In this document: piece by piece, positions 18,558 through 26,978 of the stretch | How positions within the stretch are numbered: position 1 is the stretch's first letter | Layout: every line of letters starts with the position of its first letter | NCBI RefSeq assembly: GCF_023276375.1 | Contig: NZ_JALLPK010000001.1 | Span: 248,001 to 312,000 of the forward strand | Length of the DNA: 64,000 nucleotides | Direction of reading: 5' to 3' | Source of the DNA: Halocatena marina | GTDB taxonomy: Archaea; Halobacteriota; Halobacteria; Halobacteriales; Haloarculaceae | Program-made: the position numbers and the translations under genes | Notes under the pieces: model-generated | Told to the model about the DNA's origin: nothing | What the model saw: the letters and a program-made list of their open reading frames with translations, nothing else | The model's database searches: none

Positions 18558-20402
18558 CTAGCTTTGTTCTTTCCAAGTATCGTTGAATTTACCACGCGAC
18601 CGACCCATTCCACCGAACTTCTTGTAGTTGGTGTTGTCGTAGTAGAACTGCTCTGTCGCGCTGTGATGCGTCATGAGAACCATCGCATCCTCCCAGTTCG
18701 CCTCCTCCATCTTGACGTACGCTTGCTCTCGTTTCTTCGTAGCTTGCTCGGTCGGTTGGAGATTATTCTGAACCGTTTCGAACGCCGTTTTGGCCTTCTT
18801 CGAGGCCTTCGTTGGTGAATCACGGCCCCAGTTCAGGTACGTATAGGAAGCTGGGTTACCGGTGTGGGTGTTCGGTGGGTACAGAAGCTTCATGAAGTTG
18901 TCTGGTCTCGGCCAGTCGGCGATCCATCCGAGCGAATACAGCTCGTTGTTGCCGTTTTCTGCGCTCTGGATCAGCGTCTGGAACTTCGCTTGCTTGATTG
19001 ACAGATCGATGAACGCACCTTTGAGCTGCTGTTGGAGGATTTTCCCAATCTGGCTGTACACTTCCGACTCGTAGTGGGTGAACTTGAGCTTGAAACGCTT
19101 GTTCGAGCCGTATCCAGCCTCCTTCATCACCTTCTTTGCGTTTTCGATATCGCTCTCTCCGGCGCTGTAGGGGTACTTATTTTCGACGTGCTTATCGTAC
19201 GCCTCCTTCCCACCGGGATAGATGAGTTCCGGCATGAGATGGTAGGCTGCTGGCGATCGCTTTTTCCTGACCTGCTCGCGAATCGCTTCCGGATTTAGGA
19301 CGTATGCGACCGCTTGTCGGACAGGCTTTGGCACGTTCCGTGCGTTGAACGCAATGTAGAAGGTCCCGACTTCTGGGATCTTCATGTAGTTGACCGTCTC
19401 GCCGTTCTGAATCGGTCCGTACGTTCCGGTTTTTCGCTGTTTATCGTCCGTGTTTTCGACGGAAACCTTCCCTGGGTCGTACTTTGCAGTCGGAATACTG
19501 AAAATGTCGGCCTTCTTCTCAATCGCGTAATTGAATGCCGCCGAGTCCTTCTCGATTACCTGCCAGTGGACGCCATCGACGTACGGACCTTCCCCGTAGT
19601 AGTCTTCGAACCGAGTGACTGCTGCGTCCTCCTGTTTGTTCCAGTGTTTGAATTTGAAGGGGCCAGCACCAACCGGATTGTTGTTGGCGAATTCATTGTA
19701 CTGCTTGCTCGGTTTGTCCACCGTCCCTTCTTCCTTAAGCGAGCCGACGATACCCTCTGGTACCACAGAAAATGAACTGTACGCGAGGAGCTCGAGTGCC
19801 GCGTGGAACGGCCGTTCGAGCTTCATTTCGACCGTTTTGTCGTCTTTCGCGCTGACACCGAGCGATCCCGGTTTGTAGTTGTCTTCGGAGTCGGTTTCGT
19901 GGGTCACACCCATCGAACCGAGAATGAAGTCTGCGCGGACAGTGTGTGGCGATCCGGCGAGCCGTTCGAAGGAGTAGACAACGTCCTTCGCAGTGACGTC
20001 GCTGCCGTCGTGGAACTTCGCTCCCTCCCGGAGCGTGAACGTGTATGTCGTGTTGTCTTCGTTCGTTTCCACCTTTTCGGCGAGCAGTGGTTTCGTTTCG
20101 ACTTGCCCGTTGGGGTAGTTAATCAGTGGGTCGAAAACCTGCTGAATGACTTCTCCGGACGCGGTATCGGCAGCTGCAACCGGATCGAACGTATCAATCG
20201 TTCCCGTGCTGATTAGGTTCAGGGTCCCACCCTTCTGCGGTTCTTGGTTACCGCCACCGTCGGTCCCACCGTCAGTCCCGCTTTCGTTCCCGTCACCCGA
20301 ACCGCCGTCTCCGCCGAGACATCCTGCAAATGAAACCGCAGCGGCGGCTCCACCGGTTGCCTGCAAAAACTTCCGTCGTGAAAGCCCGGTATCGTCTGTC
20401 AT
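18558..20402 (-). CDS. Peptide-binding lipoprotein, DppA/OppA type (Tat-exported)
   Basis: A 614-residue extracytoplasmic solute-binding protein family 5 member. The N-terminus has a twin-arginine signal (SRRKFLQATGG) and a lipobox (SFAGC, Cys near residue 28), so it is exported folded and lipid-anchored, as is common in haloarchaea. An acidic Gly/Asp linker follows. Family 5 landmarks include FTLREGAKFHDGSDVTAKDVVYSFERL and VRQAVAYVLNPEAIREQV. It delivers peptides to the DppB/C permeases encoded just downstream. Substrate specificity cannot be read from sequence alone. Confidence 0.95.
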   Translation of the reverse strand: MTDDTGLSRRKFLQATGGAAAAVSFAGCLGGDGGSGDGNESGTDGGTDGGGNQEPQKGGTLNLISTGTIDTFDPVAAADTASGEVIQQVFDPLINYPNGQVETKPLLAEKVETNEDNTTYTFTLREGAKFHDGSDVTAKDVVYSFERLAGSPHTVRADFILGSMGVTHETDSEDNYKPGSLGVSAKDDKTVEMKLERPFHAALELLAYSSFSVVPEGIVGSLKEEGTVDKPSKQYNEFANNNPVGAGPFKFKHWNKQEDAAVTRFEDYYGEGPYVDGVHWQVIEKDSAAFNYAIEKKADIFSIPTAKYDPGKVSVENTDDKQRKTGTYGPIQNGETVNYMKIPEVGTFYIAFNARNVPKPVRQAVAYVLNPEAIREQVRKKRSPAAYHLMPELIYPGGKEAYDKHVENKYPYSAGESDIENAKKVMKEAGYGSNKRFKLKFTHYESEVYSQIGKILQQQLKGAFIDLSIKQAKFQTLIQSAENGNNELYSLGWIADWPRPDNFMKLLYPPNTHTGNPASYTYLNWGRDSPTKASKKAKTAFETVQNNLQPTEQATKKREQAYVKMEEANWEDAMVLMTHHSATEQFYYDNTNYKKFGGMGRSRGKFNDTWKEQS

Positions 20403-20816
20403 TCCACCACCATCTCAATGATCCTTGGTGATAAATTTGCCGTTGTTCTTCTGACATTGTGTCTGGTATGTGATTTTTCCATTGTAGTCCTCTTTCGGCG
20501 ATGCAGGGATGCTACACAGAGTTCTCTCGATATGTGTGGCATATACATGCACATCCCATCAATAAACCAGCATCCAGTTAATAACTAGCTATAAGTGAAA
20601 ATGCCGTTTCACTCACACACTAATGGGCTGTAAACACCTTGGTGCTGCGTGACGTGGACAGGAGAGACACACACAATGTGTCTATATTAATCCACTATCT
20701 TCGGTCAATCGTGGTCTCGTGCGGACCGACAACCGTCGGCCCAATGGCTTCACGTCGTGCGACCATGGACGGCCCGTTTCGTTACGTTTATATCGTTGTG
20801 GTAACAATTACTCGAC
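20403..20816. other. Divergent promoter region
   Basis: About 410 bases between the peptide-binding lipoprotein gene (minus) and the DUF7556-like small gene (plus). The part near 20403-20600 is AT-rich and should carry the lipoprotein gene promoter. Another AT-rich patch near 20785-20800 (gtttatatcg) lies about 25 bases before the ATG of the small gene and fits a haloarchaeal TATA box for a leaderless transcript. Confidence 0.5.
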
Positions 20817-20975
20817 ATGGTTCCAGACTCGGCCCCGGCGTCGGATACGCGCGGCGACAGTGAGGTGATGGTGTCTGTCGATTCTGACCAGCTCGTCATT
20901 GCCGACGTTTCCCGGGATGGAGCTTGGCTTACGATGCCAGTTTCCGAGGCAGCGGTTCTTCAAGACTGGCGATAA
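20817..20975 (+). CDS. Small acidic protein, DUF7556-like (52 aa)
   Basis: A 52-residue acidic protein below common ORF cut-offs: ATG at 20817, TAA at 20973-20975. The core DQLVIADVSRDGAWLTMP and the ending AAVLQDW(R) fit the small haloarchaeal DUF7556 pattern, where a conserved 'IADV..DGAW' and a final W are recalled. A TATA-like gtttatat about 25 bases upstream suits a leaderless mRNA. It precedes the aminotransferase gene by 104 bp on the same strand. Function is unknown. Confidence 0.65.
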   Translation: MVPDSAPASDTRGDSEVMVSVDSDQLVIADVSRDGAWLTMPVSEAAVLQDWR

Positions 20976-21044
20976 CTTCCGCGATCTCTTTGAGCAGGGA
21001 GCGTACGCTCAATTGATAACAGTACGTTCATAGTTGGTGAGAAT

Positions 21045-21056
21045 CCGTATATACGG
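21045..21056 (+). promoter_or_regulatory. TATA box inside a perfect 12-bp palindrome
   Basis: The sequence ccgtatatacgg is a perfect palindrome centred on a TATA-like core, 23 bases before the ATG of the aminotransferase gene. That is the distance expected for a leaderless haloarchaeal promoter. The symmetry may be chance or may provide a repressor site overlapping the TATA box. Confidence 0.5.
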
Positions 21057-21079
21057 ATGTTTTTCTACTCCTTCAACGA

Positions 21080-22162
21080 ATGGCCAGCATGGATATCGAG
21101 CCATTCACGCTGGAGCGTTGGTTTGCCGCCCACGAGCACGAAGCCGACATTATGCTTGCCGAAAGCGGTATCCGAAGTCTTCCTGCATCTCGATTTGACC
21201 TCGATCCCGGTAATCTCGGATATGTGATACCGACCAACGGCGAGCCTAAACTCCGTGCTGAGGTTGGGGCACGGTACGGCCGTACTGCGGACGAGGTGTT
21301 GTTCACGTGCGGAGCACAAGAAGCCAACTTCCTCGTGTTTCTCTCCCTTTTGAACGATGACGATCACGCTGTCGTCGTCACGCCGACCTACCAGTCGCTT
21401 CACTCGGTGCCGGAGTCACTTGCCGATGTCACGTGCGTCGACTTGGAACCACCAGAATGGACGCTCGATCCGGACGCAGTCGCCAAAGCCATACGTCCTG
21501 ACACATCGCTTATCGTCGTAAACAATCCAAACAATCCGACAGGACGATATCACTCTCAAGAGACCATCGAAGCACTGTATGAGATTGCAGCCGACCACGG
21601 CGCGTATCTGCTGTGTGATGAGGTGTATCGACTGCTCGCGGAGGATCCAATTCCCCCAGTAGCCAGTATGGGTCAGTACGGAATTTCGACGACGAGTTTG
21701 ACGAAGGCCTATGGCTTGGCCGGTCTCCGGTTCGGGTGGCTCGCTGGGCCACCGGAGATCATCAACGCAGCGTGGAACTGGAAAGACTACACCACGATCT
21801 CACCATCGCCCCTCAGTCAACACATCGCCCAGCAGGCACTCGACACCGAGAACGAACGCGAGATCCTCACCACGAACCGTACACTTGCCCATAAGAATAG
21901 GCAAACCACGCGCGCGTTTCTGGACCGACACGGCCTCGACTGGTATGATCCCGTCGGTGTAAACGGATTCGTGACCGTCCCAGACGGATTTGCGACGGGG
22001 ATGTCGTTCTGTGAGCGCGTCGTCCGCGAGGAAAGCGTGGTCCTCGCGCCGGGTGATGCATTCGGCTATCCCAATCGCTTCCGTATCGGATTTGGATTAC
22101 CGAGCGAAGCATTGACTGCGGGGCTCTCACGGCTCGATACATTCTTCGATCGGCACTCATAG
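21080..22162 (+). CDS. Class I/II PLP-dependent aminotransferase
   Basis: A 360-residue fold-type I aminotransferase. The PLP lysine lies in [15 protein letters not shown], the substrate-facing NNPNNPTG motif is near residue 151, and LLCDEVYR supplies the cofactor Asp. The C-terminal Arg-containing segment is [12 protein letters not shown]. The N-terminus is short, starting directly before the [12 protein letters not shown] helix; a second in-frame ATG three codons later is possible. The substrate is not determinable; the family includes aspartate and aromatic aminotransferases and specialised enzymes. It ends 48 bp before the eIF5A gene, which has its own TATA box. Confidence 0.9.
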   Translation: MASMDIEPFTLERWFAAHEHEADIMLAESGIRSLPASRFDLDPGNLGYVIPTNGEPKLRAEVGARYGRTADEVLFTCGAQEANFLVFLSLLNDDDHAVVVTPTYQSLHSVPESLADVTCVDLEPPEWTLDPDAVAKAIRPDTSLIVVNNPNNPTGRYHSQETIEALYEIAADHGAYLLCDEVYRLLAEDPIPPVASMGQYGISTTSLTKAYGLAGLRFGWLAGPPEIINAAWNWKDYTTISPSPLSQHIAQQALDTENEREILTTNRTLAHKNRQTTRAFLDRHGLDWYDPVGVNGFVTVPDGFATGMSFCERVVREESVVLAPGDAFGYPNRFRIGFGLPSEALTAGLSRLDTFFDRHS

Positions 22163-22180
22163 CCTCCGTGTTCCAAACCG

Positions 22181-22188
22181 TTTATACC
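22181..22188 (+). promoter_or_regulatory. TATA box of the eIF5A gene
   Basis: tttatacc preceded by an A-rich BRE-like element (aaaccg), centred about 25 bases before the eIF5A ATG at 22210. This spacing indicates a leaderless transcript and supports the 22210 start over an upstream in-frame start. Confidence 0.6.
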
Positions 22189-22209
22189 AGCACACCTGAT
22201 ACACGCGAT

Positions 22210-22584
22210 ATGGCGAGACAACAGACCGAAGTTCGTGATCTACAGGAAGGTAGCTACGTGATGATCGACGATACGCCGTGTCAAATCAACGCGTACAGCA
22301 CGGCAAAACCAGGCAAACACGGGAGTGCGAAAGCACGTGTCGAGGGTCGTGGTGTCTTCGATGAGCGAAAGCGCAATTTCACCCAGCCCGTCGACGCGAA
22401 GGTGTGGGTGCCGATCGTCGACCGCAAGCAAGGACAAGTCATCAATATTGACGGCAGTGACATGCAGGTCATGGACCTCGAGACCTACGAGACGTTCCCG
22501 ATGCGCATTCCTGATGGGATGGACCCATCACCAGACGACGAGATCGAGTATCTCGAATACGAAGACCAGCGGAAGGTCGTCTAA
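22210..22584 (+). CDS. eif5A: Translation factor aIF5A
   Basis: A 124-residue archaeal initiation factor 5A, which relieves ribosome stalling and is active only after hypusine modification. The modification loop is [12 protein letters not shown] with the target lysine at residue 36. The N-terminal SH3-like domain is followed by the OB-fold domain ([23 protein letters not shown]). The start at 22210 ([11 protein letters not shown]) is chosen because a TATA box lies 22 bases upstream. The next gene, 16 bp downstream, encodes an agmatinase-like enzyme, and deoxyhypusine synthase is encoded 2 kb further on, so factor and modifying enzymes are clustered. Confidence 0.97.
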   Translation: MARQQTEVRDLQEGSYVMIDDTPCQINAYSTAKPGKHGSAKARVEGRGVFDERKRNFTQPVDAKVWVPIVDRKQGQVINIDGSDMQVMDLETYETFPMRIPDGMDPSPDDEIEYLEYEDQRKVV

Positions 22585-22600
22585 ACCGGTTCGATCTCCG

Positions 22601-23554
22601 ATGTTTCCTGGCGCAGCAGCCGATCGGAACGTTGCGGATTACGTACTCCTTGGTGCGCCACTCGACGTTTCGACGACGTTCCAGCCCGGTACTCGATTTG
22701 GGCCGGATCGTATTCGACAGCATGCCCGAACGTTCGATGACTTTGATCACCACACAGGACTCCGGTTTTCTGATCTTGGTGTGCACGACGGCGGAGACCT
22801 CCACGCGTGGGATGACGCTGCCGAATACATCGGATTCCTCGAAGGAATGCTCTCTGACGTGCGTGACGACGGAGCACTCGGAATACCCATCGGTGGTGAA
22901 CACACAGTCTCACTCGCTGGGGTGCGCGCGTTCGATCCGGACGTTTTCGTCTGTCTCGACGCCCACCTCGATCTCCGATCGGAGTACGACGGTAACCCGA
23001 TGAGCCACGCGACCATTACGCGTCAGGCTCTCGACGTTGCCGACAGAGCGATCATCGTGGGCGCACGCACCGGAAGCGAAGACGAATGGGAACGAGCGAG
23101 TGAGAACGATGTAACAGTCATCCCACCCGACGAAGTGACAGCATGGACATCTGAACTACAAGTACAATCCAACCGTATACTGGATCAAAAGCCAGCCCCA
23201 GCGTCAAATCCGGTGTCAACATCAGACTTAGACTTAGACTCAGACTCCGATTCCGACTCAGATTCAAATTCCGATTTAAATTTGAATTTTGATTGGGGGT
23301 CGGTATTTGGCGGTGATGTCTACTTGAGTGTCGATATTGACGGTGCAGATCCCGCATTTGCGCCAGGGACAGGGACGATGGAGCCGTTCGGTCTCATGCC
23401 ACGGGAAATGCATGACGTGGTACGAGCACTTGCGCCCCACTGCACTGGCTTTGATGTGGTTGAGGTAAACGACCGTGATGATGGGCAGGCAGCAGCGCTC
23501 GCTGGGAAACTCCTTCGGGCGTTCGTCTACGAACACGCTGCACGCTCAGAGTGA
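22601..23554 (+). CDS. speB: Agmatinase-family ureohydrolase (hypusine pathway)
   Basis: A 317-residue member of the arginase/agmatinase family. The metal ligands are present: GGEH (98-101), DAHLD (120-124) and SVDIDGADP (243-251). In Haloferax volcanii the agmatinase-like gene beside eIF5A is required for hypusination, where deoxyhypusine synthase uses agmatine and the hydrolase then removes urea. The same arrangement here supports that role. The start at 22601 places it 16 bp after the eIF5A stop. Residues of about 197-232 form an odd low-complexity insert of alternating Asp/Ser and then Asn/Leu (DLDSDSDSDSDSNSD), located between the core strands just before the DxDxxDP metal motif. Confidence 0.92.
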   Translation: MFPGAAADRNVADYVLLGAPLDVSTTFQPGTRFGPDRIRQHARTFDDFDHHTGLRFSDLGVHDGGDLHAWDDAAEYIGFLEGMLSDVRDDGALGIPIGGEHTVSLAGVRAFDPDVFVCLDAHLDLRSEYDGNPMSHATITRQALDVADRAIIVGARTGSEDEWERASENDVTVIPPDEVTAWTSELQVQSNRILDQKPAPASNPVSTSDLDLDSDSDSDSDSNSDLNLNFDWGSVFGGDVYLSVDIDGADPAFAPGTGTMEPFGLMPREMHDVVRALAPHCTGFDVVEVNDRDDGQAAALAGKLLRAFVYEHAARSE

Positions 23555-23574
23555 CGTGAAACGCCCTGTCACAT

Positions 23575-23673
23575 CTACCGTCGGATCAGTTTTCGTGCTT
23601 TCTTGATGATGCGTCGTTTTACGCTCGATGGCAACTTGTGCCACACGCGACGAGCTGTTTTCAGTTTACTCAT
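23575..23673 (-). CDS. Candidate 32-residue basic microprotein
   Basis: A short frame on the minus strand: ATG at 23671-23673, stop TAG at 23575-23577. It encodes MSKLKTARRVWHKLPSSVKR followed by RIIKKARKLIRR, strikingly Lys/Arg-rich and amphipathic in a proteome that is otherwise acidic. It fills most of the 190-bp gap between the agmatinase and NIF3 genes. No Shine-Dalgarno or TATA box is obvious. It may be a real nucleic-acid- or ribosome-binding microprotein or a chance frame; I do not recognise a family. Confidence 0.35.
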   Translation of the reverse strand: MSKLKTARRVWHKLPSSVKRRIIKKARKLIRR

Positions 23674-23745
23674 GGGTTATCTGTCTGATAGACACCCGCA
23701 TTTCGATCGCAGTGGTTGTTAGTCTGGTGGTCAATACAGCCATAC

Positions 23746-24507
23746 ATGGATCTCTGTGAGCTTTGTTCACGACTCGACACTCGTCTCCGAACGACTGCGT
23801 ACGCCGACCTCGATGCGAGCGCGAACGGTCTTCAGGTTGGCCCGCGCGAACAGGAAATCGAACGGGCGGCATTCGCGGTTGATGGCGCTGTTGCAACGAT
23901 TGAACGAGCGGCTGCGTTCGATGCTGATCTCCTTCTCGTCCACCATGGTCTCTCGTGGGGCGGATTCGAGCGAGTAACCGGTCAGGACTACGATCGTATC
24001 GCACCGCTCATCGAGGATGACATCGCGCTATACGTCTCGCATCTCCCACTCGACGGGCATCAGGAACTCGGCAACGCGGCGGGACTTGCCGATCATCTCG
24101 CGCTCGATGATCGTGTTCCGTTCGGGACACTCGGAAGCGAGCATATCGGCCAGCGTGGGCGGCTTTCGACCCCGCTTGCGACCGAGAAACTGGCGAAACG
24201 GCTCACAACACTCGAGGGTGAATCCGAAGTACAGACCCTTCCATTCGGTCCCGAGACGATCGAGGATGTGGCGATCGTTACTGGGAGCGGTGTCGACTGG
24301 CTCGATGAAGCGCGCGCTGCTGGTGTGGACGCGTTCATCACCGGTGAAGGAAAACAACAGGCGTACCACGAGGCGCGCGAGGCAGGTATCAACGTCTATC
24401 TCGCCGGGCACTACGCAACGGAGACGTTCGGTGTGCGAGCGCTCAAGACGCTCGTCGAAGAGTGGGGGATTGAGACGACGTACATCAGCCATCCGACCGG
24501 GTTGTGA
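23746..24507 (+). CDS. NIF3-like dinuclear-metal protein
   Basis: A 253-residue NIF3/YbgI-family protein. Metal-binding motifs are visible: LLLVHHGLSW (two His), VSHLPLDGHQELGN, and the C-terminal LAGHYATETFGV. Members form a hexameric toroid with a dinuclear metal site; some are annotated GTP cyclohydrolase 1 type 2, but the reaction is unsettled. The start at 23746 (MDLCELCSRLD) is preferred over an upstream start at 23716 that adds ten unrelated residues. It sits between the agmatinase and deoxyhypusine synthase genes, with 87 bp before the latter. Confidence 0.9.
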   Translation: MDLCELCSRLDTRLRTTAYADLDASANGLQVGPREQEIERAAFAVDGAVATIERAAAFDADLLLVHHGLSWGGFERVTGQDYDRIAPLIEDDIALYVSHLPLDGHQELGNAAGLADHLALDDRVPFGTLGSEHIGQRGRLSTPLATEKLAKRLTTLEGESEVQTLPFGPETIEDVAIVTGSGVDWLDEARAAGVDAFITGEGKQQAYHEAREAGINVYLAGHYATETFGVRALKTLVEEWGIETTYISHPTGL

Positions 24508-24594
24508 GCGTGGTTGAGCCGGCTCCGAGAGCGTCGCATCCGAACGAGTATCGTAGATCGCGTCGTTCAAACCCTCGCCACCCACAGGGTACGC

Positions 24595-25608
24595 ATGAGC
24601 GAGGATTCCAGTCACGGGCACGACACTCCCCGAGAGGAGTTTCAGCACGATCCTATCGGACACACGACGGTTGGCGCTGGAATGACGGTTGCAGATCTAA
24701 TCGATGAGTACGGGAAGGCGGGCATTGGAGCGGCAGATCTCCACAAAACTGTCGATGTCGCCGCGGAGATGTTTGCGGACGATGTCACCGTTTTCTTCGG
24801 TCTCGCGGGCGCGATGGTCCCCACTGGGATGCGCGCCATCGTCACGGATCTCATTCGACGCGGGCATATCGACGTGCTCGTCACCACAGGCGCGAACCTC
24901 ACTCACGATGCTATCGAGGCAATCGGCGGTAAACACCACCACGGCCGAGTCTGTGACGACCAGCGCACAGAGCGAGAACACGACGAGCAGCTTCGTGACG
25001 AGGGAGTTGACCGGATCTACAACGTCTATCTTCCACAGGAACATTTCGCTCAGTTCGAGTCACACCTTCGTGATGAGGTGTTTCCAGCGTTCGACGAACC
25101 AGTGAGCATTCGCGCGTTCACAGCGGAACTCGGGCGTGCAAACGCCGACGTCAATGAACGCGAGGCGATCGAGGAAGATGCGGGTATCGCTGCTGCTGCC
25201 TACGCGAACGATGTACCTGTCTATGTACCAGCGATTCAAGATTCTGTGCTCGGTCTCCAAGCGTGGCTTCGTTCACAGGTTCAACCGTTCTCATTGGACG
25301 CACTCTCGGATATGTCTGAGTTAAATGATTTTGCATATGACGCTGACAGCTCCGGCGCGTTTGTCGTCGGTGGAGGCGTTCCGAAGAACTTCGTTCTACA
25401 GACGATGCTCGTCGCACCAGACGCCTACGACTATGCGGTCCAACTGACGATGGACCCTCCACAAACTGGCGGTCTGTCCGGTGCAACGCTCGATGAAGCC
25501 CGCTCGTGGGGTAAATTGGAGAAAGACGCGCGTAACGCATCGATCTATGCCGACGCGACGATAACACTGCCGCTCGTCGTTGCAGGTGCATTGGATCGAA
25601 TCGAGTGA
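24595..25608 (+). CDS. dhs: Deoxyhypusine synthase
   Basis: A 337-residue NAD-dependent synthase that installs the precursor side chain on the target lysine of aIF5A. It has VTTGANLTHD, the GGKHHHG segment and FVVGGGVPKNFVLQ. The catalytic lysine is in DEARSWGKL (Lys 307). The start at 24595 (MSEDSSHGHD) follows the family; the frame is open further upstream but that part is basic and unrelated. The clustering with aIF5A and the agmatinase-like gene supports an agmatine-based hypusine route. Confidence 0.95.
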   Translation: MSEDSSHGHDTPREEFQHDPIGHTTVGAGMTVADLIDEYGKAGIGAADLHKTVDVAAEMFADDVTVFFGLAGAMVPTGMRAIVTDLIRRGHIDVLVTTGANLTHDAIEAIGGKHHHGRVCDDQRTEREHDEQLRDEGVDRIYNVYLPQEHFAQFESHLRDEVFPAFDEPVSIRAFTAELGRANADVNEREAIEEDAGIAAAAYANDVPVYVPAIQDSVLGLQAWLRSQVQPFSLDALSDMSELNDFAYDADSSGAFVVGGGVPKNFVLQTMLVAPDAYDYAVQLTMDPPQTGGLSGATLDEARSWGKLEKDARNASIYADATITLPLVVAGALDRIE

Positions 25609-25719
25609 GCTGCTGTCTGACATACTGTTAGTATTCAAGTCTCTCCAGTGACTTGTTAGCGATTGAAGGGGACCACGTGGGAATCCACGGTCTCAGTAGT
25701 AGTCGTGAGGAGCGTGCGT

Positions 25720-26808
25720 TCAGTAGGATTCTTCTTCGACGAAACGTTCTGCGATGCGTTGTGCACCCCGTGCAGCGGCCGTAACGGGTTCTTCAGGCGC
25801 TGTGACTTTGACTTCATGTTGGAGTTCCTCACTGAGTCGATCTTCGAACTCTTCGACCAGTCCGGGGATGCACGCCATTCCTCCGGTCAGGACGATCGGT
25901 TCATCTAAGGTCTGTTTGTAGATCTTGATGTAACGGTTCGCCAGTTGTGGCAGGAAGTTGTTGGCGATTTCATCGACTGCGTCATCGACATATCGGTCGA
26001 GTGCGTCCGTCACACTGCGTTCGATGGTGAATTCGTGAGTGCCGCCACCAGGCTGTTGGATAATATCGGTGAACGGCTCGAAGTCGTTGAAGTCACCGTG
26101 TTGCTCTTTGTACTCTCGTGCAGTCGTCTGATCGATGTTTACCCGACCTTGTGTCTCTTCTTCGACGTAGTTAGAGATCCAGCGATCGACTTCATTACCT
26201 GTGACAGCACCGGTCGAAAAGCGCGAGAGTTGTTCACCCCGGCGGTACGCACAGGCTTCGAGATTCGTCGAACCCATGTTGATCGCGATGAAGATGCGTC
26301 CGATTGCGTCCAACCCGGTACCGATCGCCGGAATCGAACCACAGAGTGACTCGGGATAGCTCCGGATAAGCTTTGTACCAATGCCACTCTCTTCGATGAC
26401 GTTCGCCAGATTTGACAGCCCACGCTCGTTGTCAATCGTTGGGATTGCATAGACAACGACGCTGTCCTCCGAAACATCATTCGCTTGGATGAATTTATTG
26501 AAGAACGTCGCAGCTGCTTCTGCCCGCTCGTCGTCTTCTGGGAGGCCAGAACGGAGCATGAATTGGACTCGCTCGGGATACTCGTTCGCTGCCTCCTCTC
26601 CGTAGATGGCGCGTCGCTTACCGGTCAAAACGTCCTGATAGGTTGCGAGACACGTGAGTGCCTCGTGTGTTCGTATAACACTTCCCTGTGGTTGAACAAC
26701 AACCGTTCGGGTACTGCCAAGCTTAACGCCCACTGGAGAGAGGTTCGTTTCAGTTGTTTCCTCCTCCTCCTCCAATTCCTCATCGAGCATATCGTGCGAC
26801 TGTTTCAT
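25720..26808 (-). CDS. Actin/MreB-superfamily protein, volactin-like
   Basis: A 362-residue member of the actin-Hsp70-MreB fold. An acidic leader (about residues 7-20) precedes strand 1 (VGVKLGSTRTVVV), the phosphate-1 loop. The phosphate-2 region is IFIAINMGSTNLEACAY and the adenosine region is PIVLTGGMACIPGLVEEFEDRL, followed by AARGAQRI. It is long enough for a full filament-forming actin. Haloarchaea carry such homologues; volactin of Haloferax volcanii is linked to cell shape and motility. The next gene upstream on the same strand encodes an ArlD/E-domain protein. The volactin assignment is by overall pattern. Confidence 0.75.
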   Translation of the reverse strand: MKQSHDMLDEELEEEEETTETNLSPVGVKLGSTRTVVVQPQGSVIRTHEALTCLATYQDVLTGKRRAIYGEEAANEYPERVQFMLRSGLPEDDERAEAAATFFNKFIQANDVSEDSVVVYAIPTIDNERGLSNLANVIEESGIGTKLIRSYPESLCGSIPAIGTGLDAIGRIFIAINMGSTNLEACAYRRGEQLSRFSTGAVTGNEVDRWISNYVEEETQGRVNIDQTTAREYKEQHGDFNDFEPFTDIIQQPGGGTHEFTIERSVTDALDRYVDDAVDEIANNFLPQLANRYIKIYKQTLDEPIVLTGGMACIPGLVEEFEDRLSEELQHEVKVTAPEEPVTAAARGAQRIAERFVEEESY

Positions 26809-26978
26809 CTCCTGGTACTTAGCATCATCCGTCTAGTTCTGAATTTTTCGATCTTTTACACATACAGGTGTATGTATGAGAAATGCATCTATAACTATGA
26901 AAACAATAAAATTTCATATAGTATTAGAATGTGTGAGTAACGTACAATAACGTAAGAAAACCCCCGCGGATCGACCCG
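26809..26978. other. AT-rich spacer before the actin-like gene
   Basis: A 170-bp, strongly AT-rich gap between two minus-strand genes. It contains several TATA-like stretches (around 26880-26935), so the actin-like gene probably has its own promoter rather than depending on the ArlD/E-like gene. Confidence 0.4.

Noticed and set aside
22325-22600. Extended 409-codon frame for the agmatinase-like protein
   Set aside because: The first 92 codons overlap the aIF5A gene in another frame and are basic and Arg/Ser-rich. The family N-terminus begins at the ATG at 22601.
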